Assembly (NCBI RefSeq): GCF_024834045.1
Contig: NZ_JANUXW010000001.1
Span: forward strand, 248,001 to 312,000
Source: Neisseria montereyensis
GTDB lineage: Bacteria > Pseudomonadota > Gammaproteobacteria > Burkholderiales > Neisseriaceae
Direction of reading: 5' to 3'
Length of the DNA: 64,000 nucleotides
In this document: positions 35,306 to 44,224 of the stretch, in pieces
Numbering within the stretch: the stretch's first letter is position 1
Layout: every line of letters begins with the position of its first letter
The notes under the pieces: model-generated
The model's database searches: none
What the model was told of the DNA's origin: nothing
Seen by the model: the letters and a program-made list of their open reading frames with translations, nothing else
Program-made: the position numbers and the translations under genes

Positions 35306-36880
35306 ATGACTAAGAAAAAAAACTTCGGCCTGAAAGCGGCCTTACTGGTGGGTGGTGTGATTGTGGGCGCGGCATTATTGCTGCCGCAGATGCAGAAAGT
35401 ATCGGCGGCGCCTATTCCTACGGCTTTGAGTAAATTGAAAGACATACAGGGCAAGCCGGCAGAATCTTATTTGCAAGAGGGCAAGCCGACCCTGATTAAA
35501 TTCTGGGCGAGCTGGTGCCCGCTGTGTTTATCAGAGCTTGAACACACCGAAGGCTGGGCGAAAGACCAACGTTTTCAACAAAAAGCCAATCTGATTACCG
35601 TGGCCTCACCCGGTTTTCTCGGCGAGAAAAAAGACGGCGAATTTCAGCAATGGTATGCCGGATTAAACTATCCGAAACTGCCCGTGATTGTCGATAAGGG
35701 TGGCAATATCGCCAAAAGCCTCAATATAGCGGTTTATCCCTCTTGGGCAGTGTTAGACAAAAAAGGCGATTTGGCGCGGGTCGTGAAAGGCAGCATTAAC
35801 GAAGCGCAGGCGCTGGCGTTGATCGACAATCCCGAAGCCGAAATCAGCAGCTTGCAACACACATTTTATAAAGTAGACAAACAGAAAAAGGAATCTGCTG
35901 TGATGAATACCAAAACCATCTATTTGGCCGGCGGTTGCTTCTGGGGTTTGGAAGCCTATTTCCAACGTATCGACGGCGTGGTTGATGCCGTTTCCGGCTA
36001 TGCCAACGGCAAAACCGAGCATCCCTCTTATGAAGACGTGGTTTACCGCGACACCGGCCATGCCGAAACCGTGCGCGTAACCTACGATGCCGACAAACTC
36101 AGCCTCGACGACATCCTCCAATACTACTTCCGCGTGGTAGACCCGACCAGCCTCAATAAACAAGGCAACGACCGCGGCACACAATACCGCACCGGCATTT
36201 ACTTTACCGATGCCGCCGAGCAGCCCGTGATTGCCGCCGCCCTCAAAAGAGAGCAGGCCAAATACAAACTGCCGATTGTGGTGGAAAACCAGCCCTTGAA
36301 ACAATTTGCCGAAGCCGAAGAATATCATCAGGATTATCTGATTAAAAACCCGAACGGCTATTGCCATATCGACATCCGCAAAGCCGACGAACCGCTGCCC
36401 GGCAAAGAAAAACCGAAAGCCAAAGGCTTCGATGCCGCCACATACAAAAAGCCCGACGATGCCGAATTAAAACGCATGCTCACCGAAGAGCAATACCGCG
36501 TAACCCAACAAAGCGGCACCGAATACGCCTTCAGCCATGATTACGATCATCTGTTTGCGCCCGGTATTTATGTAGACGTAGTGAGCGGCGAGCCTCTGTT
36601 TAGTTCGGCCGACAAATACGATTCGCAATGCGGCTGGCCGAGCTTTACCAAACCGATTCAAGATTCCGCCATCACCCGCCGCAACGACAACAGCTACAAT
36701 ATGCAGCGCGTAGAAGTACGCAGCCATGCCGCCGATTCACACTTAGGCCATGTATTCCCCGACGGCCCGGCAGACAAAGGCGGATTGCGCTACTGCATCA
36801 ACGGCGCCAGCCTACGCTTTATCCCGCTGGAACAAATGGAAGCCGAAGGCTATGGCGATTTGATTAGCAAAGTGCGCTAA
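35306..36880 (+). CDS. msrAB: Trifunctional thioredoxin/methionine sulfoxide reductase A/B (PilB)
   Basis: Repairs oxidised methionine in the cell envelope. 524 residues, as in other neisseriae (522). A signal/anchor segment ([16 protein letters not shown]) comes first, then a TlpA-like thioredoxin domain with WCPLC (about residues 71-75). MsrA follows with catalytic GGCFWG (about 208), then MsrB (from about 385) with QCGWPSF and catalytic [11 protein letters not shown]. The MsrB part lacks the zinc CxxC pairs, as in gonococcal PilB. The first domain supplies electrons to the other two. A candidate Ecf promoter lies upstream, so induction by oxidative or envelope stress is likely. Confidence 0.97.
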   Translation: MTKKKNFGLKAALLVGGVIVGAALLLPQMQKVSAAPIPTALSKLKDIQGKPAESYLQEGKPTLIKFWASWCPLCLSELEHTEGWAKDQRFQQKANLITVASPGFLGEKKDGEFQQWYAGLNYPKLPVIVDKGGNIAKSLNIAVYPSWAVLDKKGDLARVVKGSINEAQALALIDNPEAEISSLQHTFYKVDKQKKESAVMNTKTIYLAGGCFWGLEAYFQRIDGVVDAVSGYANGKTEHPSYEDVVYRDTGHAETVRVTYDADKLSLDDILQYYFRVVDPTSLNKQGNDRGTQYRTGIYFTDAAEQPVIAAALKREQAKYKLPIVVENQPLKQFAEAEEYHQDYLIKNPNGYCHIDIRKADEPLPGKEKPKAKGFDAATYKKPDDAELKRMLTEEQYRVTQQSGTEYAFSHDYDHLFAPGIYVDVVSGEPLFSSADKYDSQCGWPSFTKPIQDSAITRRNDNSYNMQRVEVRSHAADSHLGHVFPDGPADKGGLRYCINGASLRFIPLEQMEAEGYGDLISKVR

Positions 36881-36916
36881 ATATTAAAGATTGGATTAAC
36901 GGTTTAAACACCATAT

Positions 36917-38776
36917 AAAGGCCGTCTGAAAGATAATGTTTCAGACGGCCTTTTGTTATTAAGAAATGTTTGTAGGGGCGGATTGCATATCCGCCCGTTG
37001 TTTGAATTGCGCTATCGGTAAAATACAACCGCGATTGTGTGGTTTTGGCATGTGCGGTAGAGGGTTGCATTGTTGAATGGGGTAGCGCGGGCGGATATAT
37101 AATCCGCCCCTACAGGCCGTCTGAAAACAAGCGTAGGTCGGATACTGGTATCCGACAAAACGGTTGATATGATGGAAATATTGAATCATGGTGATAATGT
37201 GTTGATGTCGGATTCGAGAATCCGACCCACATGGGTTATGGAATGTTTGTAGGGGCGGATTGCATATCCGCCCGTTGTTTGAATTGTGTTATCGGTAAAA
37301 TATAACCGCGATTGCGTGGTTTGGGCATGTGCGGTAGAGGGTTGTATTGCCGATGGGCAGGCGCGGGCGGATATATAATCCGCCCCTACAAAAAGCCGTT
37401 TGAAACCGTTGCAACGCTCAGGCGCAAGGTGTGTGCCGACGGCACGCACGCGTTGGTTGGAGGAATAAAAACCGCGTGCGTGGCTATGCCACACACCCTA
37501 CCGCAAGGGAAACAAATATAATAAATTAGGCCGTCTGAAAGATAATGTTTCAGATGGCCTTTTGTTATTAAGAAATGTTTGTAGGGGCGGATTGCATATC
37601 CGCCCGTTGTCGGGATTGCACTATCGGTAAAATACAACCGCGATTGTGTGGTTTTGGCATGTGCGGTAGAGGGTTGCATTACCGATGGGCAGGCGCGGGC
37701 GGATATATAATCCGCCCCTACAGGCCGTCTGAAAACAAGTGTAGGTCGGATACTGGTATCCGACAAAACGGTTGATATGATGGAAATATTGAATCATGGT
37801 GATAATGTGTTGATGTCGGATTCGAGAATCCGACCTGCATGGGTTATGGAATGTTTGTAGGGGCGGATTGCATATCCGCCCGTTGTTTGAATTGCGCTAT
37901 CGGTAAAATATAACCGCGATTGCGTGGTTTGGGCATGTGCGGTAGAGGTTACATTGCCGATGGGCAGGTACGGGCGGATATTTAATCCGCCCGTACAGGC
38001 CGTCTGAAAACAAGCGTAGGTCGGATACTGGTATCCGACAAAACGGTTGATATGATGGAAATATTGAATCATGGTGATAATGTGTTGATGTCGGATTCGA
38101 GAATCCGACCTACATGGGTTATGGAATGTTTGTAGGGGCGGATTGCATATCCGTCCGTTGTTTGAATTGTGTTATCGGTAAAATACAACCGCGATTGCGT
38201 GGTTTGGGCATGTGCGGTAGAGGGTTGTATTGCCGATGGGCAGGCACGGGCGGATATATAATCCGCCCCTACAAAAAGCCGTTTGAAACCGTTGCAACGC
38301 TCAGGCGCAAGGTGTGTGCCGACGGCACGCACGCATTGGTTGGGGGAATAAAAACCGCGTGCGTGGCTTATGCTACACACCCTACCGCAAGGGAAACAAA
38401 CGATAATAAATAGAGGCCGTCTGAAAGATAATGTTTCAGATGGCCTTTTGTTATTAAGAAATGTTTGTAGGGGCGGATTGCATATCCGCCCGTTGTTTGA
38501 ATTGTGTTATCGGTAAAATACAACCGCGATTGTGTGGTTTTGGCATGTGCGGTAGAGGGTTGCATTGCCGATGGGCAGGCGCGGGCGGATATATAATCCG
38601 CCCCTACAAAAAACCATTTGAAACCGTTGCAACGCTCAGGCGTAGGGTGTATGCCGACGGCACGCACGCGTTGGTTGGAGGAATAAAAACCGCGTGCGTG
38701 GCTATACCACAACACCCTACCGCAAGGGGAATAAAAGATAATAAATTAGGCCGTCTGAAAACATTTCAGACGGCCT
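36917..38776. repeat. Mosaic GTAG-repeat array 2 between msrAB and TPR-DUF2971 copy 2
   Basis: No gene lies in 36881-38822. Family A copies: 36972-37113, 37249-37389, 37581-37721, 37857-37996, 38132-38272, 38467-38607. Family B: 37133-37230, 37741-37838, 38016-38113; these are 98 bp, longer than in array 1 because of an extra GGAAATATTGAATCATGGTG-type segment. Family C: 37424-37501, 38307-38385, 38642-38720. DUS hairpins at 36917, 37528, 38413 and 38748. The family A core here (GTAAAATACAACC, CATGTGCGGTAGAG) is a different subtype from array 1, so each array expanded locally. Small reading frames across it are repeats of one another and not genes. Confidence 0.92.
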
Positions 38777-38822
38777 AATAATTTGATATTGGCTTTGAAC
38801 CGAATAGGGCATTCACCAATGT

Positions 38823-41132
38823 TTAATGATTAATCGGCAGTGTACTATGGCTCACGGCAATATGTGGGAAACGTTGTTTTAATAAATAGCGGAAAGTTTC
38901 GGTTTTCCGTTTTTCATCCGTGTGCTCATAATTGGTACCCAAAATCACTTCATCTATCATGCCGTCAATAAAATCATATTCCAAATAAATGGCATGAGTA
39001 TGCGGGCAAAGTTTAACATTTTCACTATCAATCGCTTCAATCCGCAGCAGGCGGAATTCTTCTTCATCCCTAAAGGCATAGTCTTTAAAGAGATAGCGGA
39101 TATACTCTAAAGCATTTTGGATATCGGATTCTTCCAGTTTGGTGTCTAATTTTAAGAGCTTCTGTAAACTAACCAATGCTTTTTTTAATTCCTTTTTTCT
39201 TAAATCGTGCCAAATTTTATTTTGACTAATTGGTTTTAAGCGAATACCAAATTTATCACTATCAAGAATATTATCTTCATCATTTTGAATATATTCATCT
39301 TTTTTGTAAATATAGGCTACTTGGAATAGTGGCAGGTTATTAGAGTTAGATTCGATATTGGTATTAGGTAGTGTAGAGTTATTTACATTAATAGATTGTT
39401 CATTTGTATTAATAAATTGTTCATTTGTATTAATAAATTGTTCATTTATATTAATAGATTGTTCATTTATATTAGTAGGTAGTCGGAATGCTGAACTCAT
39501 ATCAGGTTGTTTTACCCAATCCCCTGTTTTATTAAATATCAAACAGCAGCCAGAGGCCTCGATAGTGCCGACTTTGCCATATAAGCGGAACTGATTTAAA
39601 TCGTTGACTCTTGCTGAAAAACAGGTCGCAAAAGCATTATGGCTTTTAAAGCTGATTTTATTTTCTAAAGATAACTCCTGATGGCCTAGAAAGTCGAGCA
39701 GGCTTTTGCCTTCGGTTGGGTCGTTCATATAGGTACAGCTATTCATACGCATTTTATTAAAAGATTGATTTTTGCCTTGTGTAGGTACAGTACCCAAGAG
39801 CAAATCACAAACTTTGGGATTGGTATAGTGGGCAAAATACATATTTTCTATTTCAACAGGATTAATACTGAGAACAGCATGAATTTTAGCAATATTGTTC
39901 TTTAGTTTTTTATTTTTAATACTATTAAGGCTATTTCCAATTCTTTCAGCTTTCTTTTTAAAATAATCTGGAAATAGCCCTAATTTGAAATTACAAAAAG
40001 CTATCCAATATTTAGCCGAATTTTGTTGTTGTTTATCTTGGAGTTGAGTAGCCAATGTTAATGCTTGCTCATAATATTGTTTAGCATGTTGAAAATCTTC
40101 AGTTTTTTTTGATAAGTTGTTGTTTTTAAATGATTGTTTTATATAGCAGCGGCCTAATGCAAGATTGGCATTATTTTGCTCTTGGGAGCTTGTTTGCTTA
40201 TCAGTTAATTCTTTAGCTAACTCTAACTGGATTTTAAGATAGTTGATAGCCTTATCTAAAAGTTCCTTTGTTTTCTTTGAGTTATTGCTTTTAGAGAACC
40301 ACTGAAAATAACATGCGCTTAGTATATAGTTGGCATTACTTTGTTTTTTAATGCTTGTTTGCTTATCAGTTAATTTTTTAGCTAGCTCTAATTGTTGTAG
40401 GTAATGGTCGATAGCTATTTGAAAATATTCGTTTGCTTGCTCCTCATTGTTACTTTTTCTAGCCTGTTCCAAATAACATGTACCTAATGCAAGATGAGCA
40501 TAATGTTGTTCTAGAATACTTGTTTGCCTATCTAATTTTTTGGCTAACATCAACCGTTGTTGGTGATGGTTGATAGCTATTTGAAAATATTCGTTTGCTT
40601 TCTTCTCATCATCACTTTTTCTAGCTAGTTCGAAATAGCAACGACCTAATGCAAGCTGAGCACTATTTTGTTCCTGAATACTCGTTGCCCCATCTAATTT
40701 TTCGGCTAATATCAACCGCTGTTGGTGATGGTTGATGGCTAATTCAAAATATTTTTTTATCTGTTTCTGGTCGTCACTTTTTAAGGCTTGCTGAAAATAA
40801 CATGAACCTAATCCAAGTCGAGCCTCACTTTTTTTCTTAATGTTTGTTTGATTATTACCATCTAATTTTTCAGCTAAGGATAATTGCTGTTGGTGATGGT
40901 TGATAGCCAATTCAAAATATTTGTTTGTTTGACTTAGGTCATTATTTTTTAAGGCCTGTTCGTAATATAAACGACCTAACATAAAGAGGATAGTAATTTG
41001 TTCTCGAATATGGTTTTTTTTATCTGTAGTCAGATTTAAAACAGTATTAAATTTTTCTATCGCTTCTGAAGATTGGTCACTCTGAAGTAAATTTATACCT
41101 TCTAAAATCAACTGTCTAATTTGCTTTTCCAT
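38823..41132 (-). CDS. TPR-like repeat protein with C-terminal DUF2971-like domain (copy 2)
   Basis: 769 residues, cytoplasmic (no signal). Residues about 1-390 are helical repeats of roughly 56 residues (KYFELAINHHQQRLILAEKL ... AQLALGRCYFELARKSDDE), longer than canonical TPRs. The C-terminal domain parallels copy 1: YFAHYTNPKVCDLLL, NDPTEG (about 470), CFSARVNDLNQFRLYG (about 502), then EASGCCLIF and EEEFRLLRI (about 690). The stretch DLNQFRLYGK...EASG is almost shared with copy 1 although the repeat regions differ. A 21-bp minisatellite sits inside the domain. GAGGGATAAGG precedes the ATG. AT-rich, no DUS. Function unknown. Confidence 0.85.
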   Translation of the reverse strand: MEKQIRQLILEGINLLQSDQSSEAIEKFNTVLNLTTDKKNHIREQITILFMLGRLYYEQALKNNDLSQTNKYFELAINHHQQQLSLAEKLDGNNQTNIKKKSEARLGLGSCYFQQALKSDDQKQIKKYFELAINHHQQRLILAEKLDGATSIQEQNSAQLALGRCYFELARKSDDEKKANEYFQIAINHHQQRLMLAKKLDRQTSILEQHYAHLALGTCYLEQARKSNNEEQANEYFQIAIDHYLQQLELAKKLTDKQTSIKKQSNANYILSACYFQWFSKSNNSKKTKELLDKAINYLKIQLELAKELTDKQTSSQEQNNANLALGRCYIKQSFKNNNLSKKTEDFQHAKQYYEQALTLATQLQDKQQQNSAKYWIAFCNFKLGLFPDYFKKKAERIGNSLNSIKNKKLKNNIAKIHAVLSINPVEIENMYFAHYTNPKVCDLLLGTVPTQGKNQSFNKMRMNSCTYMNDPTEGKSLLDFLGHQELSLENKISFKSHNAFATCFSARVNDLNQFRLYGKVGTIEASGCCLIFNKTGDWVKQPDMSSAFRLPTNINEQSININEQFINTNEQFINTNEQSINVNNSTLPNTNIESNSNNLPLFQVAYIYKKDEYIQNDEDNILDSDKFGIRLKPISQNKIWHDLRKKELKKALVSLQKLLKLDTKLEESDIQNALEYIRYLFKDYAFRDEEEFRLLRIEAIDSENVKLCPHTHAIYLEYDFIDGMIDEVILGTNYEHTDEKRKTETFRYLLKQRFPHIAVSHSTLPINH
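39385..39468 (-). repeat. 21-bp in-frame minisatellite within the DUF2971-like domain
   Basis: Four units of GTATTAATAAATTGTTCATT(T) with few mismatches, plus a partial fifth. Each encodes seven residues (NINEQSI, NINEQFI, NTNEQFI, NTNEQSI). Copy-number change would alter loop length without a frameshift. Confidence 0.9.
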
Positions 41133-41344
41133 AACCTTATCCCTCTAAAAAACTTATTTACCAACAATATTTCAATCATCTTATAAAAAATCCATCCCAA
41201 AATTATAACGGAAAATCTACTTTAAATGCGTTTGGCCGACGGCAGGCTAAACCATCAATCAGGCCGTCTGAAAAGGGTTTGGGCTTGGTGTGGGGCGGTG
41301 GGGTGTGTACAATGGTTTGATTTTCAATACCAATTCGGGAGGGT

Positions 41345-41779
41345 ATGATGATAAAACGGTTTGCTTGGGTGTTTGCGGCGGCAGGGCTGGCGGCTTGTTC
41401 GGCGGGGGTGTTGCCTTCGGCTGAGAATACGCCGCAGCCGAATATTAAACGGGTGTGGATGTTGGCGGATTTCGAGGGCTTCAGTCGTGAGCAGTTGGTA
41501 GCGGCGGAGGCGAGGATGGATTGGCGGCAGTTGCCGCGTGTTTATGCTTATATGGGTTGCAATCAGTTGATGATGGAAGCGAAGCAGACGGGCGGCGATC
41601 GTATGGTGTTTAGCAATGGCACGTCTACCCGTATGTATTGTGCGGAAACGATACCGCTGGAATATTCGTTTATGAATTATGTTGCGGGCACGAAAAGTTA
41701 TCGTATCGAGGGGCATACGCTGATATTGCGTAATGATGCGGGCAAGGAAGCCCGTTTTGTGGCGCAAGATTGGGATTAA
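41345..41779 (+). CDS. META/HslJ-like domain lipoprotein
   Basis: 144 residues. Lipoprotein signal MMIKRFAWVFAAAGLAACSA with lipobox LAAC. The mature part resembles the META domain of HslJ-type proteins: RVWMLADFEGFSREQLVAAE, YAYMGCNQLMMEAKQTGGDR (the GCN motif), MYCAETIPLEYSFMNYV and YRIEGHTLILRNDAG. HslJ has been tied to novobiocin tolerance in E. coli, but the role here is unknown. ATGATG gives two possible starts; GGGAGGGT precedes them. A DUS terminator follows. Confidence 0.85.
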   Translation: MMIKRFAWVFAAAGLAACSAGVLPSAENTPQPNIKRVWMLADFEGFSREQLVAAEARMDWRQLPRVYAYMGCNQLMMEAKQTGGDRMVFSNGTSTRMYCAETIPLEYSFMNYVAGTKSYRIEGHTLILRNDAGKEARFVAQDWD

Positions 41780-41798
41780 TCCGGTGTTTTGGGTTTGA

Positions 41799-41835
41799 TA
41801 AAAGGCCGTCTGAAAGGGTTTTCAGACGGCCTTAA
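41799..41835. terminator. DUS inverted-repeat terminator after the META lipoprotein gene
   Basis: AAAAGGCCGTCTGAAAGGG followed by TTTTCAGACGGCCTTA. Confidence 0.9.
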
Positions 41836-41877
41836 ATAATGAATATAATCGCATGTGTAGTAATACAGTGGCTAAGG

Positions 41878-42535
41878 CGTTTTTTATATTATTTGGCGTT
41901 TATTAGGTATGGAAATAGTGATTGCTTGGGGCGGTTGGTAGGGGCGGATTATATATCCGTCCGCTGTTTGATTTGGTGTTTTATAAAATAAAACGGTTGT
42001 TGTGTAGGGTGCGCGCTATTGGCGGTGAGTGGTTGGCCGAACAGATGGGCAGGCACGGGCGGATATATAATCCGCCCCTACATGGGTGTTTTGATTGGGC
42101 GGGTATGAATGGTTTCAGACGGCCGTCTGAAAAGATTGGATGGCCGTCTGAAAAGGGTTAGGGGTTAGGGTTTTTTTGAAAGCTTTTCTTTTAATTGTTT
42201 GGCTTCATTAACAGTTCTTTGAAGATTGATTCCAGATTATTGGAACGGCATTTTAATATTGTTTGAGGTTTATTTAATCTTAAAAAGATGGTTAGCGTGG
42301 GGCGGGTTGGTAGGGGCGGATTATATATCCGCCCGCTGTTTGATTTGGTGTTCTACAAAATAAAACGGCTATTGTGTAGGGTGTGCTATTGGCGGCGAGT
42401 GGTTGGCCAAGCAAATGGGCAGACACGGGCGGATATATAATCCGCCCCTACATGGGTGTTTGGATTGGGCGGGTATGAATGGTTTCAGACGGCCGTCTGA
42501 AAAGATTGGATGGCCGTCTGAAATAGGGTTAGGGG
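41878..42535. repeat. Tandem duplication (about 370 bp) carrying family A repeats
   Basis: Two copies of one block, offset by about 370 bases (41878 onward and 42247 onward). Each has an AT-rich lead, a family A element (41938-42081 and 42310-42451), the text TGTTT(T)GATTGGGCGGGTATG, an overlapping head-to-head DUS palindrome TTCAGACGGCCGTCTGAA (42114-42131 and 42484-42501), a second DUS, and the 3' end of the TPR membrane-protein gene. No independent gene is present. Confidence 0.85.
42171..42247 (-). pseudogene. Duplicated 3'-end fragment of the coiled-coil/TPR gene
   Basis: TTTTTTTGAAAGCTTTTCTT and the following 55 bases match the last codons (KAKQLKEKLSKK) of the gene at 42536-44152, with several mismatches and small indels. 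The stop codon is changed. It was carried along in the tandem duplication and is not expected to be expressed. Confidence 0.8.
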
Positions 42536-44152
42536 TTATTTTTTTGAAAGCTTTTCTTTTAATTGTTTGGCTTTATTAACAGCTTCTTGGATTTTTAATT
42601 CCAGATTATTGCCAAAACGGTTGATAATTTCATCGCATAAGGCTATGGCTTCACTATTGCGGTTGAGGTTATCTAATGCCAGACTTTTATTGAATAAAGT
42701 TTGGGCTACTATATCTTGTAATGTTGGAAGTTGAGTAGTGTCACTAAATTTTTCTAACATTTCGTTATAAGTTAATATTTCATCATTTATGAGATTGAGC
42801 TTTGATAGAGAAATTCCTTTGTTAAGAAATGTTTGAGCCACTAGCTCTTGTAATGTGGGATCAGTACTAGAACTGAATTTATCTAGCATTTTATCGTAAA
42901 CAGAAATTGCTTTTTTGTAATCCTCAAGTTGATAGTAGGAAACACCTTTATTTATTAATGCACAAGCTACTTGCTCTTGTAATGCGGGAACGGAACTAGA
43001 TTCGAATTTGCTTAGTATTTCATCATAAACAGAAATTTCTTCGTTAATGCGTCCATGTAGTCCTAATGCGGCTCCTTTATTAAATAGAGCTTGGGCTACT
43101 TGTTCTTGTAATATAATGTTGGTACTAGATTCGAATTCTTCTAACACTTTATCATAACAGGCTATTGCCTTTTCATAGCAATTAAGCTTTCCTAGTGTTA
43201 CCCCTTTATTAATTAAAGCTGCTGCTACTTGTCTTTGTATTGTGACTTCAGCACTGGAACTAAATTGTTTTATTACTTGGTTATAAACCTTTATCGCCTC
43301 TTTATATTGGGTTAGCTCAGATAAAGCATTACCCTTTAGGATTAAAATACGGGTATATAAAAGAGTATTTTCATTCTCTAACTTAATAGCTTGGTTTGAC
43401 CAATCTAAAGCATCACCATAGTTCTTTGAATAATATGCTAAAGTACTTGCTTGAAATAACTTTTCGGCGGATTGCTGTTCTTTCCCCATTTCAGCTAAAT
43501 GATGAGCATCTTGGCGTACTGCAGTGGATTCGGCTTCATTTAGTGAATTACTCTTAGAAGGAGTATTAAGCTTAGAGGAAGTATCAAGTAAGATCGTTTG
43601 TGGATTATTGATGAGTTCTTGGCTGGTTTTACCCAAAAAATTATCAAATTTCTGTCTTGACGATTCCATAAAACCAGAAAATTGACTTTCAAAATCTGCC
43701 ATTTTTTGATTAAGGTTGGTTATATCCTGTTGATGTTTATCCGTTAGTTCTTTTCGTTGTTTTTCCCAATCTTGTACTTCTTTCTCGAATTTTTTAGTGA
43801 CTTCCTGATTTCTTCTAAACAGAAGCAAGGGTAAAACAATACTTCCTACGGCAACAAAAATAGAGAGTATTGCCATAATCCAACCGCCCCAACTCACTAC
43901 GCGATCGCTGGCTTTTAATTCGGCTAATTGCTCATTAATTTGTTTGTCTGATTCCTGCCTATTATTACCCACTGCATCTATTTTCTCTTGCATCCGTTCT
44001 TGCTGTTTTTCCAAATGGTTTAAACGAATATCGGTTTCCATTTGAAAACGTTGGGCTTGATTGGCGGCTTGGTTTTCATTGGCAGAGGGTGTTGCGGCTT
44101 GGGCAAAAGCAGCCGTTAAACATAATGCGATTAACCAAGAGTATTTTTTCAT
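42536..44152 (-). CDS. Exported membrane-anchored coiled-coil/TPR protein
   Basis: 538 residues from the ATG at 44152; an upstream ATG at 44182 would precede the signal peptide. Signal MKKYSWLIALCLTAAFAQA, then a Gln/Glu-rich helix (MQEKIDAVGNNRQESDKQIN), a transmembrane segment (WIMAILSIFVAVGSIVLPLL), and a second coiled coil (KKFEKEVQDWEKQRKELTDK). Residues about 240-520 hold about six 44-residue TPR units (YEKAIACYDKVLEEFESS ... LQEQVAQALFNKGAALG). The TPR side would be cytoplasmic if the signal is cleaved and the TM is in-out. AT-rich and without DUS. Function unknown; it could be a scaffold. Its 3' end is duplicated downstream. Confidence 0.85.
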   Translation of the reverse strand: MKKYSWLIALCLTAAFAQAATPSANENQAANQAQRFQMETDIRLNHLEKQQERMQEKIDAVGNNRQESDKQINEQLAELKASDRVVSWGGWIMAILSIFVAVGSIVLPLLLFRRNQEVTKKFEKEVQDWEKQRKELTDKHQQDITNLNQKMADFESQFSGFMESSRQKFDNFLGKTSQELINNPQTILLDTSSKLNTPSKSNSLNEAESTAVRQDAHHLAEMGKEQQSAEKLFQASTLAYYSKNYGDALDWSNQAIKLENENTLLYTRILILKGNALSELTQYKEAIKVYNQVIKQFSSSAEVTIQRQVAAALINKGVTLGKLNCYEKAIACYDKVLEEFESSTNIILQEQVAQALFNKGAALGLHGRINEEISVYDEILSKFESSSVPALQEQVACALINKGVSYYQLEDYKKAISVYDKMLDKFSSSTDPTLQELVAQTFLNKGISLSKLNLINDEILTYNEMLEKFSDTTQLPTLQDIVAQTLFNKSLALDNLNRNSEAIALCDEIINRFGNNLELKIQEAVNKAKQLKEKLSKK

Positions 44153-44183
44153 TGTTGTCTTCTGATTGGGATGGGATAACAAA

Positions 44184-44216
44184 AACAGGCTGCCTAAGCA
44201 GGTTAGGCAGCCTGTT
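44184..44216 (-). terminator. Rho-independent terminator after alaS
   Basis: Perfect 14-base inverted repeat AACAGGCTGCCTAA...TTAGGCAGCCTGTT. In the alaS direction it is followed by a T-run. Confidence 0.85.
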
Positions 44217-44224
44217 GGTGTGGA

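Noticed and set aside
36959-38778. Many 60-126 codon reading frames in the array 2 region (for example 38461-38778 and 37386-37766)
   Set aside because: Their peptides are translations of the same palindromic repeats and DUS in various frames (recurring GGYIIRPY, VGADYISARACP). They have no ribosome binding sites and copy each other exactly as the DNA repeats do.
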